In this document: piece after piece, positions 17,351 to 26,095 of the stretch | Position numbering within the stretch: the stretch's first letter is position 1 | Layout: each line of letters starts with the position of its first letter | NCBI GenBank assembly: GCA_040904925.1 | Contig: JBBDSP010000004.1 | Location: 62,001 to 126,000 of the forward strand | Origin: Gracilimonas sp040904925 | GTDB lineage: Bacteria > Bacteroidota > Rhodothermia > Balneolales > Balneolaceae | Direction of reading: 5' to 3' | Length of the DNA stretch: 64,000 bases | Made by a program: the position numbers and the translations under genes | The notes under the pieces: model-generated | The model's input: only the letters and a program-made list of their open reading frames with translations | The model's database searches: none | Told to the model about the DNA's origin: nothing

Positions 17351-20065
17351 TTATTCCTTCATTGCAGGTCGCTCTAAATATGGGATTCCGCTTTTGATCC
17401 ACTCTGGAGCTTCCTCACCTTTCAGAAAATGTTCGTGCCATTCGAAGGCACGGGTGGCATAATCGATCTGGTTTTCTTTACGAGCCAGTCCGTGATTTTC
17501 CCCTTCGTAAACCAGCATCACGTACGGTTTTTCCATCCGGCGCATGGTGTTGTAAAGTTCAACCCCCTGGTTGAAATCTACTGCGCCATCGTCGGTTCCA
17601 AATTCAACCAATAACGGAGTGGTGTTATCCTCCATATTAAAGATGGGCGAGTTATCGATGAATTTGTCCCAATCCATCCAGTATGGCTCTGGGAACCGCC
17701 CCTGACTCACCTCAAAGATCTGAGCATCAGGCGTTCCGGAATTCCAATACACGGAGTTGTACATACTTACCATATTTGTGAGAGGAGCTCCTGCTACGGC
17801 CGAATTAAAGATATCGGTTTGCGTAATAATAAAAGATGTTTGGTAAGCTCCCCACGAATGTCCGGTCAAGCCGACTTTATCTTCATCGATCATTCCCGTT
17901 TCGAGTACGGTCTCTACGGCCGGAACAACGCTTTCAACTGCCGAAACGCCGGGGTCGCGAAGTACATAATTGATGTCCGGCTCAAATACGAAATAACCTT
18001 CCGAAGAATACCGACGCATATTATAAGCACTGGTTCGTGATGGCGTGCTGTAACTGTGCATCGACTGCGAGCGCATTTCATAAATATAGGTGATCATCGG
18101 GTACTTCTGGCCTTCCTCGTAATTTGCGGGGTAAAGCAGTCGTCCCTGCAGTTTATCTCCGCGGGCATTGGTGAAGGTAATAAGCTCATCATCAGCCCAG
18201 TGGTATTCCTCCTGCTGGGGATTGGTATCGGTGATACGTTTCGAATTGTTGAAGTTATTGCCGGTATGATAAAAATTCGAAGACTCCGTGGCACTTTCCA
18301 TCATAAATACAAACTTATCAGCCTCGTCTGCTTTATCGAGGCGGTTGATCATTTTCGCATCGTAGATCAATTCAGTCAGACGGTTTCGACGGTCGAGCCG
18401 GGCATAGCCACGGTTTTTGGTGTAGTAGCCATATTTTGAAAAGTAGATCGGCTCGTTTTTCTGAAGGGCATCCTCTTCATAATCGAGACGGGTTTGGCGA
18501 TATACAATTTCATCTTTGCCGCCTTCGGTTACTTTTTCATATTTGCTTCCATCTGCCCACACCTTGTAAGCATCAAATTCATCGTAAACCAGCAGCCACT
18601 CATCATCTTCAACCCACTGTCCGGTTCCAAAGGGAGGGAAATTCTCCCGGCCGGTTATGCTTTTGGAATTCTCAAAACGGCTGTCAATATCTCCGGTGAT
18701 ATTGATGTGTTGCTCGTTTTCAATATCATAGGTCCACCAGTTATTTTCCTTGAAGTAAAGCACGTACATGCCGCCCGGACTGCTGCTTGCATTTTCATGT
18801 CGCTCCAAAATTTGGGAGCGATCTCCGGTCATCGTATTCAGAACATAAATATCATTCCATCCCTCGCGGAAAGCCGGTTCGTAGGGATTTGGATTGTAAC
18901 CAACGGCATGCTTTTGATCACCGGTAAGGCTTACGTTTTCGATCTGATCATCTTCCAGTTGCACAAAACGATCGGCATCCAAATGCCAGGCGGATAAGTA
19001 GTTATCTTCCTTGTTTTGATTCTGACGCACTTTCTGCTGAGGCTGAATTTCAGCGTCTTCCCAATGCCAGATCTCTACATTGGTGGGATCAAGATCTTCA
19101 TTCAATTTTGCTATAGCGGAGGTGTCTTCCTCTTCTTCTTTTTTAATTTCCCAATCTTTAATTCCAAAGAATAAGGTTTCCATATCATCCGACCATCTAA
19201 GTCCTGCAAATTCCACCACACGGTGATGTTCATTGAAATAGGAGTTTTCCAGGTTGTCGAACACTTTTTTTGTAGAAGGGCGGGTTACATCTGTATAGGA
19301 AAAGACCTGATGGGTTTCGCCTTCGTGAACCGTATCACTTTGAGTCTTCATGAAGGCGAGAGCGTTATCTTCATCGTGCCAGGTCAGGCCTTTGTAGGTT
19401 TCGGTATCAGAATCCAAAACCGTTGTACTGTTGGCGGAGAGATCAACCAGGTGAACTCCGTTCCCAAGTTTTTTGGAAGCATCGATGGTTAGGGCAAGGT
19501 GCGTTCCGGCATCATTAAAGGCATAGGCGGATACATTTCCAATAAGCTGGTTTGAGCCGGAGCTCAAATTCCTGATAATGATATCTGTGCCACCGGATTT
19601 TACTTCTTCAGCTTTGTATTTACGCATCACCAGATGAGTTCCGGCCTCTGAAAATTCAGAATCCTGAATCATTTTTATGGTGTCAGTTTCAGCAGTAGCA
19701 AGATTTACCAGTCCAAGGTCGTATTGCACGCTTTTGTCTTCGTCTTTAAGCTTTCGCTCTTCCTCTTCAGACACTCCAATACGGAAGGTAAACCACTTGT
19801 TATCACTCGAAAAAGCAGGCTGAGTACTGTGCATGAATTTGTGCTCATCCTCCGAATTCACATTGGTGAGCATCAGCCAGCCATCCCCCTCAACCAGCGA
19901 AATTTGATACGCAAACCAATTCCCGTCATCAGAAAAAGCCGCTGAATAGATGTTCTGCCATTGGGCATAATCGGCCGGTTCAAGATCTTTTTTTTGTGCC
20001 TGCAGCGAGCTTGAGATCAGGAAAAGCAAGGCTACGATCCCCACTCCAAAAACTTGTTTCTTCAT
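17351..20065 (-). CDS. Secreted S9-family prolyl-oligopeptidase-type peptidase
   Basis: This 904-residue exported protein has a signal peptide (about 1-23, ending LQAQ). A beta-propeller-like region of WD/TolB-type strands occupies about 30-640, and a C-terminal alpha/beta hydrolase domain follows. The catalytic triad can be read: Ser737 in GHSWGAY, an Asp at about 825 in FGTDDGAVD, and His858 in ENHG. Large periplasmic S9 peptidases of this type are common in Bacteroidota and degrade peptides. It is a single-gene unit ending at the shared bidirectional terminator; its exact specificity is unknown. Confidence 0.93.
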   Translation of the reverse strand: MKKQVFGVGIVALLFLISSSLQAQKKDLEPADYAQWQNIYSAAFSDDGNWFAYQISLVEGDGWLMLTNVNSEDEHKFMHSTQPAFSSDNKWFTFRIGVSEEEERKLKDEDKSVQYDLGLVNLATAETDTIKMIQDSEFSEAGTHLVMRKYKAEEVKSGGTDIIIRNLSSGSNQLIGNVSAYAFNDAGTHLALTIDASKKLGNGVHLVDLSANSTTVLDSDTETYKGLTWHDEDNALAFMKTQSDTVHEGETHQVFSYTDVTRPSTKKVFDNLENSYFNEHHRVVEFAGLRWSDDMETLFFGIKDWEIKKEEEEDTSAIAKLNEDLDPTNVEIWHWEDAEIQPQQKVRQNQNKEDNYLSAWHLDADRFVQLEDDQIENVSLTGDQKHAVGYNPNPYEPAFREGWNDIYVLNTMTGDRSQILERHENASSSPGGMYVLYFKENNWWTYDIENEQHINITGDIDSRFENSKSITGRENFPPFGTGQWVEDDEWLLVYDEFDAYKVWADGSKYEKVTEGGKDEIVYRQTRLDYEEDALQKNEPIYFSKYGYYTKNRGYARLDRRNRLTELIYDAKMINRLDKADEADKFVFMMESATESSNFYHTGNNFNNSKRITDTNPQQEEYHWADDELITFTNARGDKLQGRLLYPANYEEGQKYPMITYIYEMRSQSMHSYSTPSRTSAYNMRRYSSEGYFVFEPDINYVLRDPGVSAVESVVPAVETVLETGMIDEDKVGLTGHSWGAYQTSFIITQTDIFNSAVAGAPLTNMVSMYNSVYWNSGTPDAQIFEVSQGRFPEPYWMDWDKFIDNSPIFNMEDNTTPLLVEFGTDDGAVDFNQGVELYNTMRRMEKPYVMLVYEGENHGLARKENQIDYATRAFEWHEHFLKGEEAPEWIKSGIPYLERPAMKE

Positions 20066-20183
20066 TTATACATCCCGTTTGTTAATATTAGATGGTATTA
20101 CGGTACCAAAATTAATGTACAATTGCATAATTGGTAGCATATCCGGCTAAAATTTATTCCGGAACCAGGTAATTAGCAGACAT

Positions 20184-20226
20184 AAAAAAACCAGTAGGGG
20201 CGCATTGCAATTCGCCCCTACTGGTT
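20184..20226 (-). terminator. Rho-independent terminator after the DUF2911 gene
   Basis: A perfect 14-bp stem (20189-20202 with 20213-20226) and a 10-nt loop are followed on the minus strand by seven T. Confidence 0.9.
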
Positions 20227-20258
20227 GGTTACTGAAATGAAATAAGATCAATCAGAAA

Positions 20259-21395
20259 CTACTCGATCACAAAATTAGAAGAATAAACAGTTTCTCCCCA
20301 GATAAGATTAATCCGTCCACCTTCATCCGTTTCTTCTACGGTGATGGTGAAGGCTTCGGTGGTTTCATTTTGAGTAGAAACCTCCATTGGCACCCGGCTC
20401 AGATCGCGGGACTCATCATAAGAATTACCGTTCTGTCCGGTTTGGCTGTTTATGATCAGCATTCCTCCATCCGCTTCAGGGATTGAGAATAGCGTGTATT
20501 CCCCGGCAGGCACTTCAAGATCGCCAAAGCGAAGGTCGCTTGAAGTTGAAAAATGAGTGGCGCGATTTGCTCCGGTTCTCCAAACCTCACCGTAAGGAAC
20601 AATTCCGCCAAATAACTCACGATCCCGTTTTTGGGGTGAGCCGAATTCGACGGTGAAATCAGTATCCTTAAAGGAAAAATCTACACTTACAGCTCCCGAT
20701 AATTCACCGACCGGATTGTTGGCAAACCGGTTGCCAAGAGCTAACATATCAACTCCATCCACACGATGAACTTTGAGTTTTCGGGTGGTCAGTCCGGCAT
20801 CGAGGTATTCCAGATCTCCATCATTACTTACATTCACGCCCATCACCCCACGGAACGGATGTCGGATGGTCATGGAATCTCTTTCAATGGCTGCGATCAC
20901 AAAATTGGAAATACGGTTTCCGGTCAAAAGTGGTTGGTTGACCGTATCCTGATCTGCAGCCACGGCGTTATTGAATACTATTTCAAAAGGCCAGTGAACC
21001 ATATCAATAAAGGGAAGCACTCCGGGCTCGTATGGAGCCTTGTAGCTTCTGGGGTTTTCTTCCGTTAAAATATCAACAGCGAGGCTGTCACCGTCTCTCA
21101 CTACGGTTTGAACAACAGCCCCTTCACCTGTAAATCCGGTTGAGGTTGGGTAATCAGTGCGGGCCATTTCCTGTATCCCGCCGGTTTCATCCCATCTAAG
21201 CATATAGTCTGAAAACCGTGTTTCCGGACTTCTTAGAATAACCCTCGCAGTAATACTGGTATCTGTTTTTTGAAATTGCTCAACAGCTAAAGTATCGCTG
21301 CCGAGTAAGGTAACGAAAGCGGCCTCATTAGAATCTGGCGTACTGCATGCAGCAAAGATACTTGCCACGAAAAGTGTAAATAGTAAGTTTTTCAT
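20259..21395 (-). CDS. DUF2911-domain lipoprotein
   Basis: This 378-residue lipoprotein has a signal with lipobox FAAC at about 13-16. The C-terminal half (about 230-375) is a DUF2911 domain: FGSPQKRDRELFGG, the VPYGEVWRTGANRATHF signature, and VPAGEYTLFSIP. The N-terminal part is beta-rich and not recognised. DUF2911 proteins are common in Bacteroidota and their function is unknown. It is monocistronic, between a strong terminator and a repeat element upstream. Confidence 0.88.
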   Translation of the reverse strand: MKNLLFTLFVASIFAACSTPDSNEAAFVTLLGSDTLAVEQFQKTDTSITARVILRSPETRFSDYMLRWDETGGIQEMARTDYPTSTGFTGEGAVVQTVVRDGDSLAVDILTEENPRSYKAPYEPGVLPFIDMVHWPFEIVFNNAVAADQDTVNQPLLTGNRISNFVIAAIERDSMTIRHPFRGVMGVNVSNDGDLEYLDAGLTTRKLKVHRVDGVDMLALGNRFANNPVGELSGAVSVDFSFKDTDFTVEFGSPQKRDRELFGGIVPYGEVWRTGANRATHFSTSSDLRFGDLEVPAGEYTLFSIPEADGGMLIINSQTGQNGNSYDESRDLSRVPMEVSTQNETTEAFTITVEETDEGGRINLIWGETVYSSNFVIE

Positions 21396-21464
21396 AATAC
21401 CCTAAATGTTTTGAGTTAGGATTAAAATCTATTTTAAGATGAGTTCGAGAAAAGACCCCTGAAG

Positions 21465-21616
21465 TTGTCATCCTTGAGCGCTTTAAATATATATAAAACA
21501 CACTTATTGAACGCGAAGGATCTCAACATATAATACGACCAGACAATTTAGAATTTGAGATCCTTTGCGGAATACCGTTTAAGCCTAACTATAACCGAAT
21601 GCTACAAGGATGACAA
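21465..21616. repeat. Nested inverted repeat (MITE-like), copy 1
   Basis: Perfect 12-bp terminal inverted repeats TTGTCATCCTTG (21465-21476) and CAAGGATGACAA (21605-21616) enclose an inner inverted pair. That pair is GCGAAGGATCTCAA (about 21513-21526) and TTGAGATCCTTTGC (21555-21568), with one mismatch. No ORF lies inside. A second, decayed copy with the same GAACGCGAAGGATCTCAA core is at 41189-41342. It fills most of the 306-base gap between the DUF2911 and DsbA-like genes. Confidence 0.8.
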
Positions 21617-21701
21617 ACGAGGACTATTTTATATGGAACCCATATTATTTTAAATTCTTTGAATTCAAAAGCAGAGAGTTTTAAAAAATTGAAAACCAAC
21701 A

Positions 21702-22334
21702 TTATTTTTCAGCATTGATCTTAGTAAGTGCATCAACAAAAGCTTCTACAGGCTGAGCGCCTGAAAGGCCGTACTTTTCGTCAATGTAAAAGAATGGAAC
21801 ACCCTGAACTCCCAATCGGTGAGCTTGCTCCACATCTTCCATAACTTTATTTGAATAGGTATTGTCATCTATTACCCTGGCTGCTTCCTGGGAATCTATC
21901 CCGATACTTTTTGCAATTTCTTTAAGCACTTCCGGGTTACCGATATGTTTGCCTTCTGTAAAATAAGCTTTCAGCAAAGCTTCCTTCATCTCATCTTGTT
22001 TGCCGTAGTTTTTGGCAAGGTGAATTAGTTGATGCGCATTAAAAGAATTGGTAGGCTGAACGGAATCCATATCATATTTCAGCCCGGCTTTTTCAGCCAT
22101 TTGCACCATATTGGCATTCATCTGTTGGGCCCACTCCCGATCATGCCCGTATTTTTTGGCGAGCATATCGTAAATGTCGAGCTCGGAATCTACCGGCGCG
22201 TTAGGGTCCAGTTCAAAACTTTTCCAGTTAATTTCGACATCAATTTCAGGTAATTGTTCGAGAGCTTTTTCCAAGTGTCGCTTCCCGATGTAGCAAAACG
22301 GACAAACAACGTCCGACCAAATTTCAATTTTCAT
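21702..22334 (-). CDS. DsbA-family oxidoreductase (FrnE-like)
   Basis: This 210-residue cytoplasmic thioredoxin-fold protein has no signal peptide. The active-site CPFC is at 11-14, followed by the helical insertion typical of the FrnE/2-hydroxychromene-2-carboxylate isomerase group. GVQGVPFFYIDEKYGLSGAQ carries the cis-Pro (VPFF) and the GAQ motif of FrnE proteins. Such proteins act as thiol-disulfide oxidoreductases or isomerases. The MFS gene upstream on the same strand starts beyond an 89-base gap. Confidence 0.9.
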   Translation of the reverse strand: MKIEIWSDVVCPFCYIGKRHLEKALEQLPEIDVEINWKSFELDPNAPVDSELDIYDMLAKKYGHDREWAQQMNANMVQMAEKAGLKYDMDSVQPTNSFNAHQLIHLAKNYGKQDEMKEALLKAYFTEGKHIGNPEVLKEIAKSIGIDSQEAARVIDDNTYSNKVMEDVEQAHRLGVQGVPFFYIDEKYGLSGAQPVEAFVDALTKINAEK

Positions 22335-22423
22335 AAGTTTAGTTTCTTTAATTGTAGTTGCTAAAACTCATTTTAGGGTGATAATGTTCACAGGATCTGT
22401 GGGAAAGTAATTGCTGTTAGTTA

Positions 22424-23644
22424 TCAGTCGTCGGACTCGTCTTTGTCTCTAAGCCCTGCATACGCAAGAATAACTCCACCCACCACAGTTGATGCCGCCA
22501 TCAGTAAAATTGATTCTATGGAAACGTTGTTATCCAGCATCCACCCCATCAAAAAAGGACTTAAAGCGGTACTGAAAACCATGATGGCTGCAAATAGAGA
22601 GCGTACAGTTCCGATCATTTCTTCCCCGTAAAGCTCTGCCCATAATGCCGATTTTGTGGTGCTTCCAAATCCCAGGGTCATTCCCATTAAGGCCATGTAG
22701 AGAAATGCCGACCAGATTCCGGGATGAAAGAAAGCGACCATTAATCCAAAACCCAATGGAATGATGTAGAAAGGAAAAATTGCTTTGGCGCTGAGTTTGT
22801 CAATGACCGGGCCAATTCCCAAGGAACTGATGATTCTTGCTGCAGCAAAAAAGATGAACGCCGAGGCAATGATGGCGGCCGTCCAGCCCAGTTGTTCTGC
22901 AATGGAAACCTGATATAAGAACAATGCCGTTGCCCAGAAAGGAGGAACTAAAACGGCGGGCAATATCAGCCAAAAACGGTAATTGTTGATGATCTGAACA
23001 TAGGAGCCTGATGAGTCTTCAGTTTCATCATCAGTATTTTTTACGCGACTGTTGGATTCTTCAATCTCGGTTTTATTCAACACATAGAGAATAAACGGAA
23101 TAAAGATCAGTGCAATAGCAGCAGCAATAATTCCCCAGGTGGTACGCCAGCTGGTGATGGCAAGAAGTCCTGCAATAGCAACCGGCAGAATCCCTTCCCC
23201 GATCGGATATCCCAAACTGGAAATACTCAGGGCTTTACCTCGCTGAAGTTTGAAGTAACGGGCCATGGCGGTTTCAGCTGTGTGACCGCTGAGTCCCTGA
23301 CCTGCCAGGCGGAGCATCAAGATTCCCGCAAATAAAAAGCCAATATGCCACGAAAAAGCCATGGTGAGTGCGGCGATCAGCAATCCGCTTGCCACGTATA
23401 AACTGTATTTACCAATGGGAAGTACGTCGATCCATTTTCCGAGATAAGGTAAAATTACAGCACTGGCAAGAGTAGCTGCCGAATAAATAGAGCCAAAAGC
23501 AGCATTACTGAGATCAAAATCTACCAGGAAAAAAGGGACGAACAGGGAGATCAGAAAGGTTTGCCCAAAGCTGGAGAAAAAGGTAAATGAAAGCCCAAAG
23601 CTGAGTACTTTTCTCTCTTGTAAAACAAAGGTGAGGTAACTCAA
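22424..23644 (-). CDS. Major facilitator superfamily transporter
   Basis: This 406-residue protein has about twelve hydrophobic helices in two six-helix halves, with a charged central loop at about 195-215. The G-x-LADR-like loop is degenerate (LGKWIDVLPIGKYSL), and LRLAGQGLSGHTAETAMARYF lies in the N-half. Substrate is not predictable. The start is a TTG at 23644; no earlier in-frame ATG or GTG is better placed. An 8-bp inverted repeat, AACGGTAT/ATACCGTT, lies just upstream (23650-23693) and might be regulatory. Confidence 0.88.
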   Translation of the reverse strand: MSYLTFVLQERKVLSFGLSFTFFSSFGQTFLISLFVPFFLVDFDLSNAAFGSIYSAATLASAVILPYLGKWIDVLPIGKYSLYVASGLLIAALTMAFSWHIGFLFAGILMLRLAGQGLSGHTAETAMARYFKLQRGKALSISSLGYPIGEGILPVAIAGLLAITSWRTTWGIIAAAIALIFIPFILYVLNKTEIEESNSRVKNTDDETEDSSGSYVQIINNYRFWLILPAVLVPPFWATALFLYQVSIAEQLGWTAAIIASAFIFFAAARIISSLGIGPVIDKLSAKAIFPFYIIPLGFGLMVAFFHPGIWSAFLYMALMGMTLGFGSTTKSALWAELYGEEMIGTVRSLFAAIMVFSTALSPFLMGWMLDNNVSIESILLMAASTVVGGVILAYAGLRDKDESDD

Positions 23645-23792
23645 AGATTAACGGTATACTTTAGTGTGTATGTTAGCTTCTAAAAATACCGTTATTAAGC
23701 GTGAATCTATACTTAAATATGAATGTATTGTTCTATGTGACAGATAAGGTCAGTCTATAGACCTGTTTATCTTAACCCGAAGAATAAAAGCA

Positions 23793-26000
23793 TCAAAAAA
23801 CGATCTTAAAAGTAGTTCCTTTTCCAACTTCACTTTCAACTTCTATAGTTCCGCCGAGCGATTCGATCTGGTTTTTGGTAATGAAAAGTCCGATCCCTTT
23901 AGAGTTCTCATTTCCATGAAAGGTTTTATACATCCCAAATAAATTATCTTCGTGTTTGTCAAGATCAATCCCCAGTCCGTTGTCACTGATAGAAAAGTGC
24001 ACGTCCTTGTTTTTCTTATATGCTTTTAGGCTGATCACAGGCTTGCGATCGGGATGCCGGTATTTGATGGCGTTAGAAAGCAGATTCAGTAATATACTTT
24101 CAAGATAAGCCGGGTTATATTTAAAACTTAGATCGTCGGGAATATCTTCTTCAAAAGTAACCCGCATCGTTTTAATATCTGTAGTGAGGATCTGTTTGGT
24201 TTTGTTAATGTACTCACGCAGATTCACCTCTTTCTCAACTTTCAGGTTTTTATATTGTTCATCGATGATCTCATTCAGGTCTGCAATAGTTTCATTGAGC
24301 CTGTTGGATGCATTTTGCAAATGATTTAAATATTCTTCTTTCTCCTCTTCAGATTCCTCCAGGCTAAACATTTCCAAGAGCATCGAAATACTACCTGAGT
24401 GATTCCGGAGATTATGGGAGACAATATGGGCAAAGTTCATCAATCGCTTGTTTTGCTCTCCAACAATGTCAAGACTGATATCTAGTTCAGCCTCATTTTT
24501 CTTTCTTTCTGTGATGTCTGTTGCAATAGAAAGCACGGCAGGTTCATTGGAGTCAGTTTGCTCAAAAGGCACTTTTATGGTTTGATGCCATACCTCCGAT
24601 CCATTGGGTTGGATGGTTTTATCTTCAGGAATAAAGAGGAGTTCATTGTTTTTGATGACCGTGCTGTCTGCTTCTATAAACACCTTGGCTTTTTCTTTAG
24701 ATACACCAAGATCAACATCAGTTTTTCCTACAATATCTTTGGGGTCTTGCCCAAAAAATTCTGCTGTAGCTTTATTGGCCATGAGATATTCACCGGCAAT
24801 GTTTTTCACAAAAATAAGATTGGGAACAGCATCCAAAATGGCCTGAAGCTGGCGTTTGAGCCTAACATTTTTCCGGTAGATCTCCTTCTTATCAGTCACA
24901 TCTGTTATGTAGCCATAAGCGATCACGGTATCATCGGGTTGAAGTTCTGTTTTGGCCTTTCCGCGCAGCCACCGTGTTCCCTTTTCAGGCAAAACGACCC
25001 TAAAATCAGACTCCCAAACCGTAACTTCTTCTACTGAAGCCCGAATGGAATATACCACCCGTTCAAGGTCATCTTTGTGTATGCGATCTAAAATCGGTAC
25101 TGAGCTGTCTTCAATTTCTTTTGGGGTCACTTCAAATACTTCTTCCACCCCCTCACTTGCAAATGGAAATGCAGACATACCTTCAGTTATGTAATGATAT
25201 AGATAGAAAAAACCCGGAACCTGTTCTGAAAGCTTAGAGATTAAAGTATCACTTTCTTTTAAGCTGAGCTCAGTCATTTTTTGGCGGGTGATATCCGTAG
25301 TGATACCAAAAGTGCCGATAACATTACCTTGATCATCATACATTGGGAGCTTGCTGGTAGTGGCCCATTGAGGGTCCTTCTCTCCGCCCGGAAAAACTTC
25401 TTTTTCGGTTTTGTGAATGATAGGGGTTTCAGTTTGCATGACCTGCTGCTCATCTTCAAAGGCTTTCATGGCATGAATCTTCCCAAAAAAATCAAAATCT
25501 GTTTTCCCAATAGCCTTAGACGGATCTTTAAGCCCAAACTTTTCTGCACAGGTTTTGTTGATCAGTAGAAAACGGGATTCTTTGTCTTTAAAGAAAATGC
25601 TATCCGGTAAATGATCCATCATCATCCGAAAATATTCCGCTTGTTTTTGAATACTGATTCTGCTTTGATCTTTCGGATTAGCAACTACGATCTCCCCCAT
25701 TACAAATTCAGGATCACCGTTTTCGTCCCGTGAAGTGATCTCGCCGATCCAGCCTAAAGTGACCTCAGTACTTAAATCTTGAACAGGGATAGTGGTTTCG
25801 CAACTGAAGGCGGAGTCTGTACTGATATATATTTGCTCTTTTAACCATTGCTTGATCAGCGCTTCCGTTTCCGGATCAATGGATGGTGCTTCTTCCCCTC
25901 GATTGCTTTTCGATCCCCCGATCAATTCAATGAAAGCAGGACTTAGTGAAAACCTATCCGATAAGATATCCCAAAACCAATATGCTTTATCTATACCCAT
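23793..26000 (-). CDS. Multi-PAS cytosolic sensor histidine kinase
   Basis: This 735-residue protein has no membrane segment. It carries a partial N-terminal PAS-like region (1-110) and three PAS domains (about 118-240, 255-372 and 385-500). Two of these share the FFGKIHA/FFGQDPKDIVGKTD style of PAS_4. The kinase core has His529 in VSHNLRNH, N-box LLNLLSNAIKYRHP, G1 DNGLGID and G2 KGIGLFITKNQIE. The VSHNLR H-box is typical of Bacteroidota PAS kinases that may phosphorylate stand-alone receivers. It has no adjacent partner; a single-domain receiver lies at 32.4 kb. The signal is unknown. Confidence 0.92.
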   Translation of the reverse strand: MGIDKAYWFWDILSDRFSLSPAFIELIGGSKSNRGEEAPSIDPETEALIKQWLKEQIYISTDSAFSCETTIPVQDLSTEVTLGWIGEITSRDENGDPEFVMGEIVVANPKDQSRISIQKQAEYFRMMMDHLPDSIFFKDKESRFLLINKTCAEKFGLKDPSKAIGKTDFDFFGKIHAMKAFEDEQQVMQTETPIIHKTEKEVFPGGEKDPQWATTSKLPMYDDQGNVIGTFGITTDITRQKMTELSLKESDTLISKLSEQVPGFFYLYHYITEGMSAFPFASEGVEEVFEVTPKEIEDSSVPILDRIHKDDLERVVYSIRASVEEVTVWESDFRVVLPEKGTRWLRGKAKTELQPDDTVIAYGYITDVTDKKEIYRKNVRLKRQLQAILDAVPNLIFVKNIAGEYLMANKATAEFFGQDPKDIVGKTDVDLGVSKEKAKVFIEADSTVIKNNELLFIPEDKTIQPNGSEVWHQTIKVPFEQTDSNEPAVLSIATDITERKKNEAELDISLDIVGEQNKRLMNFAHIVSHNLRNHSGSISMLLEMFSLEESEEEKEEYLNHLQNASNRLNETIADLNEIIDEQYKNLKVEKEVNLREYINKTKQILTTDIKTMRVTFEEDIPDDLSFKYNPAYLESILLNLLSNAIKYRHPDRKPVISLKAYKKNKDVHFSISDNGLGIDLDKHEDNLFGMYKTFHGNENSKGIGLFITKNQIESLGGTIEVESEVGKGTTFKIVF

Positions 26001-26095
26001 TGTAATACTAAATATTAAGTCAAGTACTTATTAAACAACTAATTATTAGAGTTGGATAAAGATATAAAAGTTCCCTGCAAAATCGATATTAGAAA

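Noticed and set aside
18494..18997. 167-codon plus-strand frame inside the S9 peptidase gene
   Set aside because: It is antisense to a gene with a full catalytic triad and signal peptide; several such frames there are shadows.
20090..20112. TGGTA..TACCA palindrome upstream of the S9 peptidase gene
   Set aside because: The arms are only 5 bp and no second copy is seen; it is too weak to call an operator.
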